The notes below the pieces were generated by a model. It ran no database searches. It saw nothing but the letters and a program-made list of their open reading frames with translations, and was not told the DNA's origin. The position numbers and the translations under genes were made by a program. Below, one piece after another: positions 1-7,579 of a stretch of DNA of 12,408 nt. The stretch's first letter is position 1, and each line of letters opens with the position of its first letter. The stretch is taken from positions 1-12,408 of the forward strand of contig CAJPKN010000038.1 in assembly GCA_905370385.1 (NCBI GenBank), written 5' to 3'. Source of the stretch: Stomatobaculum longum (GTDB lineage Bacteria; Bacillota; Clostridia; Lachnospirales; Lachnospiraceae).

Positions 1-701
1 GTTTCCTGAACACTCTGACTGTCCTGCCTGGAAGCGCTCAGGCTTTGCATGGTATTCCGGTAGCCGGGAACGGAAATCTGCTCCTCCAGCTTGCGAATTT
101 CAGAGATATTCGCCGCATAGTGCTTGGCGGCATCCGGCACAATGCGCTGTTCAAAGGCTTTGCGCTGATCGCGAAGATAGGCGGTCGCGCGGTCAATGTT
201 CAGCGTATGTTCACCGGTCGCATTCATGTTGGCAATGTAGTTCTTTAATTCCTGCGTCATACCGGAATCGGTGGCGCTTCGAAGTTGCCGTATGCTGACC
301 GTGTTCATATAGGCGGTCTGACTGAGGCCGCAGAGACAAGCGCGGAGAAAGGTCTCCGGATCTTCAACGGCAAGTCCGGCGCTCTCATCGATGATGGTGA
401 GGTCGAGCGGATTCTTTCGAAAATCGCGTTCGATGCGGTACAGCTTACCATCCTCCTCGAAGCGCAGGCTTCCGCCGTAGGCGCCCTCTCCGAACCATGG
501 TTCATAGAGTGCATAGGCGTCTGTTTTCGAGGCGCGTCCGCGCGCGCGTTCCAAACCGTAGAACATGGCGCGGAGAAAAAGGTGGAGCGTCGACTTTCCG
601 GCCTCGTTCGCACCGTAGAGGATATTCAGGCGGTCGCCGAAAACAAAGCGTCGATTCTGCAGGGCACCGAATCCGCGGATATTGAGCTCACGGATAATCA
701 T
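1..701 (-). CDS. SbcC/YhaN-like AAA ATPase, N-terminal part (runs off the left edge)
   Basis: The frame read leftward from the ATG at 701-699 stays open for 233 codons to the window edge, so only the N-terminus is seen. It begins MIIRELNIRGFGALQ, the usual opening of SbcC/RecF/Rad50-type ATPases. A Walker A motif GANEAGKST lies at about residues 30-38, followed by FLRAMFYGLERARGR, which resembles YhaN-type proteins. Further on, SQTAYMNTVSIRQLRS is a typical Q-loop region, and a charged helical stretch near residues 175-225 may be the start of the coiled coil. Such proteins work with an SbcD/Mre11-type nuclease to process DNA ends. The nuclease gene directly precedes this one, and its TAA shares one A with this ATG (TAATG), which suggests translational coupling. 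The zinc hook, second coiled coil and Walker B motif lie outside the window, so SbcC and YhaN subfamilies cannot be separated. Confidence 0.88.
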   Translation of the reverse strand, partial: MIIRELNIRGFGALQNRRFVFGDRLNILYGANEAGKSTLHLFLRAMFYGLERARGRASKTDAYALYEPWFGEGAYGGSLRFEEDGKLYRIERDFRKNPLDLTIIDESAGLAVEDPETFLRACLCGLSQTAYMNTVSIRQLRSATDSGMTQELKNYIANMNATGEHTLNIDRATAYLRDQRKAFEQRIVPDAAKHYAANISEIRKLEEQISVPGYRNTMQSLSASRQDSQSVQE

Positions 702-1777
702 TACTTTTGCCCCCTTTCCTCTGTCGTGTGGAGCAGCGCGCTCACACCGTAATAGAGTGCTTTTTTATCGAGCGGGCTCAGATTCGGCTTATCCAGTTCC
801 CGGATGAAGAAACCTATCATATCAGAGGAATGCTCCGCAAACAGGCGCGAAAAATCATATTTGGGTTCGGAGTAGTCAAAGAGCTCTGCGATGCGGAAGC
901 GCTGCCGCAGTGCATCCAAATCAAAGACCGTATCCGGATCCCGGAGCCCCTTGATTTGCAGACGGTAAATATTTTGATTGCCTCGTCTTGCGAGCTCATC
1001 GCTCAGAGTCATCAGTAACTCCGCATTGGTAGAGTCCGGTGTGACGTGGACAATCAGGGAAGTGTACTGTGTTTTTGCGAGTCGCACAAAATCAAGCGAG
1101 GTGACTTGGCGAGTAATGTCATTGACTTCTCCGAGAAAATAGCCGTGCGGACCGGTCTCCGTTAAGTCGAGCGGTTCGGGGGAACCGCACCAGGCCACTT
1201 TGCCGGGAACCGCAATCTCGGGTTTATGAATGTGTCCGAGCGCGCAATAGGAAAAGCCGGATTCCGAGAGCTCCTTGACATCGAGCGGCAGGTGCTTGGC
1301 ATCGCCGCCGTGGCAGAGCAGAATGCGTATGCGTCCGTTTTCCGGCGCCTCCACGCCCTCGAGGAGATTGTCCCGAATTTCCCGTGTGTGGTAGGAAAAG
1401 CCGTAGACTTCCGTGTTCAGGCGGCGGAGATAAACCGAACTCAGGGCCGACTCGGTGAAATAATAGACGTTTTTCGGCCAGGGAAACGAGAGCACCGCGG
1501 AGTTATCGCGGATGCGATCGTGATTTCCGGCGATGACGGCGACCGCTACATCCGGAATCGAGGCAAACAAGTAGCTGATTTCTTTGAGATCGCGCACAAG
1601 CGGCTGATGATGGAAGAGATCTCCCGCAATCAAGAGGAGATCTGCTTTTTCATCGCGCGCAGCCCGAACAATCGAAGCAAGCGCATCTTTGACAGCCTGC
1701 GCTCGCTCCGTGCTCCAAGGTTTTCCGATGTCCGGCTTCATGCCGTAATGGAGATCGCCTGTGTGGATAAACTTCAT
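701..1777 (-). CDS. DNA repair exonuclease, SbcD/YhaO/Mre11-type metallophosphoesterase
   Basis: This 358-residue protein carries the calcineurin-like phosphoesterase motifs in order: GDLHYG (D8, H10), AGDLFH (D53), GNHD (N85, H86), LCHGG (H156) and GHIHKPE (H182, H184). These residues bind the two metal ions (Mn2+ in the family). After about residue 235 comes a capping/accessory region with no motif I recognise. The family makes the nuclease half of SbcCD/Mre11-Rad50-like complexes in the cytoplasm, acting on double-strand ends and hairpins. The downstream gene encodes the matching ATPase and overlaps by one base, supporting a two-subunit complex. The start has AAGGAG 7 nt upstream. The gene lies 30 bp after asnS with no terminator between, so it is probably co-transcribed with asnS. 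Length fits YhaO/SbcD proteins (roughly 340-410 residues). The exact subfamily is inferred, so no symbol is given. Confidence 0.92.
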   Translation of the reverse strand: MKFIHTGDLHYGMKPDIGKPWSTERAQAVKDALASIVRAARDEKADLLLIAGDLFHHQPLVRDLKEISYLFASIPDVAVAVIAGNHDRIRDNSAVLSFPWPKNVYYFTESALSSVYLRRLNTEVYGFSYHTREIRDNLLEGVEAPENGRIRILLCHGGDAKHLPLDVKELSESGFSYCALGHIHKPEIAVPGKVAWCGSPEPLDLTETGPHGYFLGEVNDITRQVTSLDFVRLAKTQYTSLIVHVTPDSTNAELLMTLSDELARRGNQNIYRLQIKGLRDPDTVFDLDALRQRFRIAELFDYSEPKYDFSRLFAEHSSDMIGFFIRELDKPNLSPLDKKALYYGVSALLHTTEERGQK

Positions 1778-1807
1778 GACCTAGCTCCTTGTTGAAAAAG
1801 CCTATGC

Positions 1808-3199
1808 TTACAGCTCGCAGTTTCCGACGGTGCGCGGGAAGGGCAGCACATCGCGGATGTTCTGAATACCGGTCAGGTACATGACGCAGCGCTCAAAGCC
1901 GAGACCGTAGCCCGCATGGCGACTGCTGCCGTACTTGCGGAGGTCCAGATAGAAGCGGTAAGCGTCCTCATCCATGTTGAGTTCTTTCATACGCGTGAGC
2001 AACTTCTCGTAGTCGTCCTCACGCTGACTGCCGCCGATGATTTCGCCGATGCCCGGGACGAGGCAGTCCATCGCTGCGACAGTCTTGCCGTCGGCGTTTA
2101 ACTTCATATAGAAGGCTTTGATGTCTTTCGGGTAGTCGGTGACAAAGAGCGGGCGCTTGAAAACCTGCTCGGTCAGGTAACGCTCGTGCTCGGTCTGGAG
2201 ATCCGTACCCCAGGACACCTTATAGTCAAAGTTGTCGTTGTTCTTCATCAGAATATCGACCGCCTCCGTGTAGCTGATGTGTCCGAACTCGGAATTCAGC
2301 ACATGGTTCAGGCGCTCAAGAAGGCCGGTGTCGACAAAGCGGTTCAGGAATTCCATCTCTTCCGGCGCGTGCTCCAAGACATAGCGGATGATGTACTTCA
2401 GCATGTCCTCTGCGAGGGCCATCGCGTCGTTCAAATCCGCAAAGGAGATTTCCGGCTCTATCATCCAGAACTCCGCCGCGTGGCGGGTGGTGTTGGAGTT
2501 TTCGGCGCGGAAGGTCGGCCCAAAGGTATAAATATCGCGGAAGGCCTGGGCAAAGGCCTCGCCGTTCAGCTGACCGCTGACCGTGAGATTGGTCTCCTTG
2601 CCGAAGAAATCCTCGCGGTAGTCGACCAGACCGTCCGGAGTGCGCGGAATATCGTTCGGGTCGAGCGTGGTCACGCGGAACATTTCGCCCGCGCCCTCGG
2701 CATCACTCGAAGTGATGAGCGGCGTGTGGACGTAGACAAAGTTTCTCTCCTGGAAGAAGCTGTGGATGGCAAAGGCGATGACCGAGCGCACGCGGAAGGC
2801 CGCCTGAAACAGATTCGTGCGGGGACGCAGGTGTAAAATGGTGCGCAAAAATTCCGGTGAGTGGCGCTTCTTCTGAAGCGGATAGTCCGGTGCGGAGTCA
2901 CCCTCCACCGAGATCTCCGTCGCCTGAATTTCGAAGGGCTGCTTTGCGTCCGGTGTAGCAACAAGGGTGCCGCGGATGATGAGTGCCGCACCGACATTAA
3001 TCTTTCGGATTAGCTGAAAGTTGGAGAGGCTGTCGTGGTAGACAACCTGCAGGGGCTCAAAAAAGCTGCCGTCGCTGATTGTCAAAAAGCCGAAGGACTT
3101 TGAGTCGCGATTTGAACGCACCCAGCCGCCCAAATCGATTTCCCGATTCAAATACGCCTCTCGATTTTCCCATATTTGTTTGACTGTTGTGAGCTTCAT
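1808..3199 (-). CDS. asnS: Asparaginyl-tRNA synthetase
   Basis: This class IIb aminoacyl-tRNA synthetase (463 residues) charges tRNA-Asn with asparagine using ATP. The N-terminal anticodon-binding OB fold is seen around residues 20-100 ([20 protein letters not shown]). Motif 2 at about residues 230-250 reads [25 protein letters not shown], where the AENSNT segment separates AsnRS from AspRS. Motif 3 near 430-457 contains [15 protein letters not shown] followed by [10 protein letters not shown]. Length and the [15 protein letters not shown] segment resemble the longer E. coli-type enzyme (466 residues) more than the B. subtilis one (about 430). The frame is open for 16 more codons upstream, but I chose the ATG at 3199-3197 because GAGGAG sits 7 nt before it and homologues begin near [10 protein letters not shown]. 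No T-box is visible upstream. The gene leads a probable operon with the SbcCD-like pair. Confidence 0.96.
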   Translation of the reverse strand: MKLTTVKQIWENREAYLNREIDLGGWVRSNRDSKSFGFLTISDGSFFEPLQVVYHDSLSNFQLIRKINVGAALIIRGTLVATPDAKQPFEIQATEISVEGDSAPDYPLQKKRHSPEFLRTILHLRPRTNLFQAAFRVRSVIAFAIHSFFQERNFVYVHTPLITSSDAEGAGEMFRVTTLDPNDIPRTPDGLVDYREDFFGKETNLTVSGQLNGEAFAQAFRDIYTFGPTFRAENSNTTRHAAEFWMIEPEISFADLNDAMALAEDMLKYIIRYVLEHAPEEMEFLNRFVDTGLLERLNHVLNSEFGHISYTEAVDILMKNNDNFDYKVSWGTDLQTEHERYLTEQVFKRPLFVTDYPKDIKAFYMKLNADGKTVAAMDCLVPGIGEIIGGSQREDDYEKLLTRMKELNMDEDAYRFYLDLRKYGSSRHAGYGLGFERCVMYLTGIQNIRDVLPFPRTVGNCEL

Positions 3200-3270
3200 T
3201 CGCTTACTCCTCTCAAAGATAATGACGAGGCAAACGGCTACCGCCAATACGCCTAGTTTATAACTACTCT

Positions 3271-3276
3271 ATTCTA
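3271..3276 (-). promoter_or_regulatory. Possible -10 element for asnS
   Basis: On the minus strand TAGAAT lies about 70 bp before the asnS start. No good -35 is found 16-18 bp further upstream (the best is TTTTAT), and there is no extended -10 TGn. It is the best candidate in the leader but weak. Confidence 0.25.
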
Positions 3277-3632
3277 GCGCACTTTGTCGGAAAATAAAAG
3301 GCGGGGGGCGGGGGAAATCCGCAGGGAATCGGGCGAAAACCGGGACAGGAAGGCAAGCTTTCAAAACAAAAATGACGCTTTGGTACATACAGCAGAGGCG
3401 GGCGGAAAGATAGCACTTAGAAAAGACTTTTCGTAACGAGGGGCGAGTCGCAAAAGCCTTCGAATCGAGAGGCTGACAAAGCGCGCGGGGACAAGGCAGG
3501 GCTGTGTATTTTATCAGTCCGGCCAAACCGAAAAGTCGGGCGGACAAGACGAGGTGTGACAGCGTCGAATGAAAGATGCGAGGTATTTTTCTGGATAGAA
3601 TCCTTAAATTTTTGCGGAATTTTGCCTCACTT
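3277..3632. other. Non-coding stretch between asnS and the glgC promoter
   Basis: About 350 bases with no supported gene. The minus strand is open from a GTG at 3640 to 3269 (123 codons), but the product is a low-complexity Arg/Leu/Pro/Phe mix with no recognisable domain. It has no properly spaced ribosome binding site, with AAAGG abutting the GTG. The stretch includes a G-rich run at 3300-3316 (GGCGGGGGGCGGGGG). I saw no terminator hairpin with a U-tract, T-box, tRNA or known riboswitch core. Its length suggests an untranslated leader, a small RNA or a decayed gene, but nothing in the sequence decides this. Confidence 0.4.
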
Positions 3633-3663
3633 TTGTACACCTTTTCGGAAATTATGATATACT
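3633..3663 (+). promoter_or_regulatory. glgC promoter, extended -10 type
   Basis: TGATATACT at 3655-3663 is a good extended -10 (TGnTATACT). A -35-like TTGTAC (3633-3638, 19-nt spacer) or TGTACA (3634-3639, 18-nt spacer) lies upstream. Transcription should begin near 3670, leaving a leader of about 150 nt before glgC. It faces away from asnS. Confidence 0.6.
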
Positions 3664-3669
3664 AAAACT

Positions 3670-3818
3670 GGCAGCAGACTATCTATGGTGGCATAGCTGT
3701 CTGAAAACAGGGCTGTGCCTGCCCGCAGAGGCAAGCGGACCGGTTTCAAAATTACATCATTGCCGTTTACATAATGAGGTTCATAAAGTAGAAATACACT
3801 TGACTGCGAGGTGAGAGC
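3670..3818 (+). promoter_or_regulatory. Structured 5' leader of glgC, candidate cis-acting RNA
   Basis: Two stem-loops are visible by eye. The first (3675-3703) pairs CAGAC with GTCTG and, past a 3x2 internal loop, CTATG with CATAG around a GTGG tetraloop. The second (3716-3733) pairs TGCCT with AGGCA around an 8-nt loop. An alternative GGGC/GCCC pairing (3710-3713 with 3721-3724) would exclude the second stem. AAACTGG at 3665-3671 could pair with CCGGTTT at 3740-3746 and enclose both, but most of its 5' arm lies upstream of the predicted transcription start. No U-tract follows, so it is not an intrinsic terminator. It matches no riboswitch core I know. The ribosome binding site GAGGTG is at 3808-3813. 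Confidence 0.4.
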
Positions 3819-5093
3819 GTGATTAAAAAAGAAATGGTTGCCATGTTGCTGGCGGGTGGTCAGGGAAGCCGCTTAGGCGTTCTGACCCAGATGGTTGCAA
3901 AACCTGCGGTTTCATTCGGCGGAAAATATCGCATCATTGATTTTCCGCTGAGCAATTGTATCAATTCCGGTGTGGATACGGTGGGCGTATTGACCCAGTA
4001 CCAGCCTCTCCGTCTCAATGCACATATCGGAATCGGTATCCCGTGGGATCTGGATCGCGCGGTCGGCGGCGTGACGCTGCTCGCGCCCTATGAGAGCGCA
4101 AAAGGCAGTGACTGGTATTCCGGCACAGCCAATGCAATCTACCAGAACATCGAGTACATCGACTCGTATCATCCGGACTACGTCCTGATTCTCTCCGGAG
4201 ACCACATCTATAAGATGGATTACGAGGTGATGCTCGATTTTCACAAGGCAAACCGCTCGGATTTAACCGTTGCGGTTATGCCCGTGCCAATCGAAGAAGC
4301 CAGTCGCTTTGGCGTCATGATCACGGACGAAACAAATCGGATTATTGATTTTGAGGAAAAGCCGAAGGAGCCCAAGAGCAATTTGGCATCTATGGGCATC
4401 TACATTTTCTCCTGGCCGGTTTTGAAGGAAGCTCTGCTGCGACTTCGAGAGGTACCGGAGTTGGATTTTGGCAAGCACGTGATACCCTATTGCAGAGATA
4501 AGGGTAAGCGCATGTTTGCGTACGAATTTCACGGCTACTGGAAGGATGTGGGGACTCTCTCCTCTTACTGGGAAGCCAACATGGAGCTGGTGGATATTGT
4601 TCCGGAGTTCAACCTCTATGAGGAGTACTGGAGAATATTCACGAAGAGCGACTTTATTCCGCCGCAATACCTCGGTGAGCATGCAAAGATCGAGGCGAGT
4701 CTCATTGGCGAGGGCTGCGAGATTTACGGGGAAGTGTACCACTCCGTGATCGGCGCCGGTGTCGTGATTGAAGAAGGCGCAGTGGTCCGTGACTCTATCA
4801 TCATGCGCGAATCTGTGATTGGCGCAGGGGCAAAGATTACGAAGTCAATTTTGGCGGAACAAGTTGTTGTCGGCAAGAATAGCGAATTGGGGGTGGGAGA
4901 ATACCGGGAGAGCTGTTATGACCGGCGTGTCTACAACTCCGATCTCGTGACGGTCGGCGAAAATACGGTCATCCCGAATGACGTGAAAATCGGTAAGAAT
5001 ACGGCAATTTGGGGGGAGACCGTTGCGGCAGACTATCCGGACGGAATGCTGGAGAGCGGCGGCGCAATCATAAAGGCAGGTGGCTTAAAATGA
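3819..5093 (+). CDS. glgC: Glucose-1-phosphate adenylyltransferase, catalytic subunit
   Basis: It makes ADP-glucose and pyrophosphate from ATP and glucose-1-phosphate, the committed step of bacterial glycogen synthesis. The 424-residue protein begins with the nucleotidyltransferase signature [14 protein letters not shown] (residues 10-23) and [15 protein letters not shown] (28-42). [12 protein letters not shown] (99-110) and [10 protein letters not shown] (126-135, with catalytic/metal-binding D128) follow. The later segments [16 protein letters not shown] and YWKDVGT line the sugar site. The C-terminal third has hexapeptide-like repeats ([11 protein letters not shown]..., [13 protein letters not shown]...) that form a left-handed beta-helix. 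The GTG start is preferred because GAGGTG lies 5 nt upstream; the ATG at 3834 is too far from it. The end overlaps glgD by 4 bp (ATGA). It is somewhat longer than the B. subtilis enzyme (about 380 residues). Confidence 0.96.
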   Translation: MIKKEMVAMLLAGGQGSRLGVLTQMVAKPAVSFGGKYRIIDFPLSNCINSGVDTVGVLTQYQPLRLNAHIGIGIPWDLDRAVGGVTLLAPYESAKGSDWYSGTANAIYQNIEYIDSYHPDYVLILSGDHIYKMDYEVMLDFHKANRSDLTVAVMPVPIEEASRFGVMITDETNRIIDFEEKPKEPKSNLASMGIYIFSWPVLKEALLRLREVPELDFGKHVIPYCRDKGKRMFAYEFHGYWKDVGTLSSYWEANMELVDIVPEFNLYEEYWRIFTKSDFIPPQYLGEHAKIEASLIGEGCEIYGEVYHSVIGAGVVIEEGAVVRDSIIMRESVIGAGAKITKSILAEQVVVGKNSELGVGEYRESCYDRRVYNSDLVTVGENTVIPNDVKIGKNTAIWGETVAADYPDGMLESGGAIIKAGGLK

Positions 5094-6211
5094 GAGCAAT
5101 AGGAATCGTATTGGCGGGCGGAAATTCGAAGCGCATGAGGGAGTTATCCAACAAAAGAGCCATCGCAGCGATGCCGATTGCAGGAAGCTACCGGAGTATT
5201 GATTTTGTATTGAGTAATATGTCGAATTCTCACATTCAGCGCGTAGCTGTCTTCACGCAGTACAACTCGCGCTCGCTGAATGAGCACCTCAGCTCCTCGA
5301 AATGGTGGGATTTCGGCCGTAAGCAGGGCGGAATGTTTGTATTCACGCCGACCATCACCGCGACCTCCAATGACTGGTATCGCGGCACGGCGGATGCTCT
5401 GTATCAGAACCTGCAGTTCCTGAAGAGTTGCCACGAACCCTATGTGGTCATTGCCTCGGGCGACTGCGTGTACAAGTTGGATTACAACAAGGTGCTTGAG
5501 TATCACATCGAGAAGAAGGCAGACATCACTGTGGTCTGCAAAGAGGCATCGGCGCTGGAAGACATCACGAGATTCGGCGTTGTGGAGACGAACGGCGATA
5601 ACCGGATTACGCAATTTGATGAAAAGCCCATGGTTGCGGATTCCAGACTGATCTCCTGCGGTATTTACATTATCCGCAGAAGACAGTTGATCGAGTTCAT
5701 CGAGAGATGCGCAGCTGAGGATCGCTACGATTTTGTGCGTGACATCCTGGTTCGATATAAGAATTTGAAGCGCATCTATGCCTACAAAATGGATTCCTAT
5801 TGGAGTAACATCGCGAGCGTGGAGTCCTATTACAAGACAAATATGGACTTCCTGCGGCGGGATATCCGGGAGTACTTCTTCAGAACTTATCCGGAAGTTT
5901 ACACCAAAGTTGACGATTTGCCGCCCGCAAAGTACAATCCGGGGGCGGAGGTTAAAAACTCGCTCGTTTCAAGCGGTTGCATCATCAACGGGCGCGTTGA
6001 GAATTCCGTACTGTTCCGGAAAGTGTTTGTCGGCCAGAATTGCGTGATTCGAAATTGCGTGATTTTGAACGACGTCTACATTGGAAATGACACAGTGATT
6101 GAAAATTGCATCGTAGAGAGTCGGGATACGCTCCGGGCAAATACGAGCCATATCGGAACACCGGAGGAGGTAAAAATCGTTATCGAAAAGAATGAGCGGT
6201 ATGTGATCTGA
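5090..6211 (+). CDS. glgD: GlgD, probable non-catalytic partner of GlgC
   Basis: This 373-residue ADP-glucose pyrophosphorylase-like protein begins [20 protein letters not shown] and continues with [21 protein letters not shown], the characteristic GlgD form. The catalytic signature is altered: GGNSKRM replaces the GGQGSRL of GlgC, the lysine of KPAV is missing, and SGDH reads SGDC (residues 123-126). In Firmicutes GlgD pairs with GlgC as a regulatory or stabilising subunit and has little activity alone. The C-terminal beta-helix repeats are present (about residues 285-345: [31 protein letters not shown]). I chose the ATG at 5090, which overlaps the glgC TGA and has AGGTGG 6 nt upstream, over an open extension back to 5009 inside glgC. 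The overlap implies coupled translation and matched subunit levels. Confidence 0.95.
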   Translation: MRAIGIVLAGGNSKRMRELSNKRAIAAMPIAGSYRSIDFVLSNMSNSHIQRVAVFTQYNSRSLNEHLSSSKWWDFGRKQGGMFVFTPTITATSNDWYRGTADALYQNLQFLKSCHEPYVVIASGDCVYKLDYNKVLEYHIEKKADITVVCKEASALEDITRFGVVETNGDNRITQFDEKPMVADSRLISCGIYIIRRRQLIEFIERCAAEDRYDFVRDILVRYKNLKRIYAYKMDSYWSNIASVESYYKTNMDFLRRDIREYFFRTYPEVYTKVDDLPPAKYNPGAEVKNSLVSSGCIINGRVENSVLFRKVFVGQNCVIRNCVILNDVYIGNDTVIENCIVESRDTLRANTSHIGTPEEVKIVIEKNERYVI

Positions 6212-6283
6212 GTTCAGTATCAGGGGAGCCCGGGTTGATCACCCTATCGCCATCCATATCCATGCTGTATCGGAGGAGGCGCT

Positions 6284-6583
6284 ATGCAGATTACAGATGT
6301 TCGTATCAGAAAGATTCAGAAAGCCGGATCTATGAAGGCAGTGGCATCCATCACACTAGACAACGAGTTTGTGATTCACGACATCAAGGTGATACAGGGA
6401 GATCGGGGCCTATTCATTGCAATGCCGAGCCGTCTTTCGCGGGACGGCGGATACAGGGACATTGCGCATCCCATTAATTCGACAACGCGTGACAGAATGC
6501 AGAGAAAAATCCTGGAGCAGTACGAGACGCTTCCGGAAGACATGGTGGAGAGCGTTGAGATAATGGGCAGCGGAGAGTTTTAA
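6284..6583 (+). CDS. spoVG: SpoVG family RNA-binding regulator
   Basis: The 99-residue product closely matches SpoVG along its length: [39 protein letters not shown] and [14 protein letters not shown]. SpoVG proteins are small, site-specific nucleic-acid-binding regulators. In Bacillus spoVG affects septation during sporulation, and in Staphylococcus and Listeria it acts in virulence and stress regulation. Its presence alone does not prove that this organism sporulates. The ribosome binding site is very strong (GGAGGAGG, 6272-6279) at a short spacing. The gene is 72 bp after glgD. I saw neither a convincing promoter nor a terminator in that gap, only a 4-bp hairpin GGGT-TGATC-ACCC. Read-through from glgCD is therefore possible. 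Confidence 0.95.
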   Translation: MQITDVRIRKIQKAGSMKAVASITLDNEFVIHDIKVIQGDRGLFIAMPSRLSRDGGYRDIAHPINSTTRDRMQRKILEQYETLPEDMVESVEIMGSGEF

Positions 6584-6586
6584 TTC

Positions 6587-7579
6587 ATGGCAACAAGCTA
6601 CATCGTTTTTGATTTGGAATGGAACCAAAGTTACAGAGGGAAGGTCGGGAAGCTGCCTGACCTTCCCTTTGAGATTATAGAAGTGGGCGCAGTGAAGCTG
6701 AATGAGAACCTGGAGCCGGTCTCCGAGTTCTCTCGCTTCGTGCGCCCATTCGTCTATACTACGCTGGATTATCGCGTGCGTGCACTCACAAAGATTCAAG
6801 CGAAACAGCTTAGAAGCGAAGGGCAGGACTTTGCGACTGTCATGCGGGACTTTTTTCAGTGGTGCGGCATGGAGAAAGAGGAGGAGGTCTTCTTCTGCAG
6901 TTGGGGAGACACGGACCTTCTGGAGTTACAGCGCAACCTGCAATTTTTCCGCGTGCGGAATCCGTTCTCCTATCCTCTCTTCTATTATGATGTTCAAAAA
7001 CTCTACGGCAGGTGTTTTCCGGATGCGGAGAAGCGAGTCACGGCTCTTTCGACCGCGGTCGAAGCATTGGGGCTCAAAGAGCAGGGGGCTTTTCACCGGG
7101 CCATTGAGGATGCCCGCTATACGGCCGCGGTTCTGGCGGCGTTACCCTTTGACAGCCTGAAGGTTTACCGTTCCCTTGACTACTACCGTTTGCCGGCGAA
7201 TGAGGCGGAAGAACTGTATCTTTGTTTTCCGGATTATGCGAAGTATGTCTCGCGGGTATTTCCGGACCGCGAGAGCGCCATTCGGGATAAAACGGTCACG
7301 GATATGCTCTGTTATCGCTGTAACCGCATGCTGAAAAAAAAGCTGCGCTGGTTTTCCGCAAACCAGCGCAACTATTACTGCCTTGCCCTTTGTCCGGAAC
7401 ACGGCTTTCTGCGCGGAAAGCTGCGGTTTCGGAAGACCGAAGGCACCAAGGTATATTGTATTAAGACAACCAAAATCGTAAATGCCGAGGCAGCGGAGCG
7501 CCTCGGCAAGATGAAGCAGGTTCTCAGTGAAAAGCAGAGTCTGCAGAGACATCGGCAGCAGCTTCGCAAAAAGAGTTAA
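6587..7579 (+). CDS. DEDDh 3'-5' exonuclease (KapD-like) with C-terminal Cys-rich module
   Basis: The N-terminal ~190 residues form a DEDDh exonuclease fold: VFDLEWNQ gives D9 and E11, SWGDTDLLEL gives D108 or D110, and FHRAIEDARYTA gives H170 and D175. The inserted PLFYYDVQKLYGR segment is typical of KapD/ERI-1-like members. These enzymes remove nucleotides from the 3' ends of single-stranded RNA or DNA. The C-terminal ~90 residues carry MLCYRCNRM (C242, C245) and YYCLALCPEHG (C265, C269, H272), a possible zinc ribbon, followed by a basic tail. That module is not part of minimal DEDDh exonucleases. The gene starts 3 nt after the spoVG stop, with GGAGAG inside the end of spoVG, so the two are surely co-transcribed. 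The stop codon interlocks with that of the convergent carboxypeptidase gene. Substrate is unknown. Confidence 0.88.
   Translation: MATSYIVFDLEWNQSYRGKVGKLPDLPFEIIEVGAVKLNENLEPVSEFSRFVRPFVYTTLDYRVRALTKIQAKQLRSEGQDFATVMRDFFQWCGMEKEEEVFFCSWGDTDLLELQRNLQFFRVRNPFSYPLFYYDVQKLYGRCFPDAEKRVTALSTAVEALGLKEQGAFHRAIEDARYTAAVLAALPFDSLKVYRSLDYYRLPANEAEELYLCFPDYAKYVSRVFPDRESAIRDKTVTDMLCYRCNRMLKKKLRWFSANQRNYYCLALCPEHGFLRGKLRFRKTEGTKVYCIKTTKIVNAEAAERLGKMKQVLSEKQSLQRHRQQLRKKS
7483..7508 (-). terminator. Candidate terminator for the carboxypeptidase transcript, inside the exonuclease gene
   Basis: A perfect 9-bp stem TGCCGAGGC/GCCTCGGCA with an 8-nt loop lies about 70 nt beyond the carboxypeptidase stop. On the minus strand it is followed by TTTACGATTTTGG, an imperfect T-rich tail, while the plus-strand side has no T-run. 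It sits in the codons for NAEAAERLG of the exonuclease. It is plausible but weak because the U-tract is interrupted. Confidence 0.4.

Noticed and set aside
1226..1795. 189-codon open frame on the plus strand opposite the phosphoesterase gene
   Set aside because: Antisense to a gene with all catalytic motifs; no independent support.
2186..2836. 216-codon open frame on the plus strand opposite asnS
   Set aside because: Lies wholly within asnS, which is certain; Val/Arg/Gly-rich antisense product with no ribosome binding site support.
3300..3316. G-quadruplex
   Set aside because: Only two long G-runs are present; four separate runs with loops are not available in the short span.
3269..3640. 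123-codon open frame on the minus strand upstream of asnS
   Set aside because: Starts with GTG that has no spaced ribosome binding site, product has no recognisable domain and an odd composition; likely chance.
3200..3640. T-box riboswitch ahead of asnS
   Set aside because: Looked for the conserved T-box AGGGTGG-type core followed by a terminator on the minus strand and did not find one.
6212..6283. Separate spoVG promoter or a glgD terminator
   Set aside because: TTGATC at about 6234 has no matching -10, and the GGGT/ACCC hairpin has only 4 bp and no T-tract.
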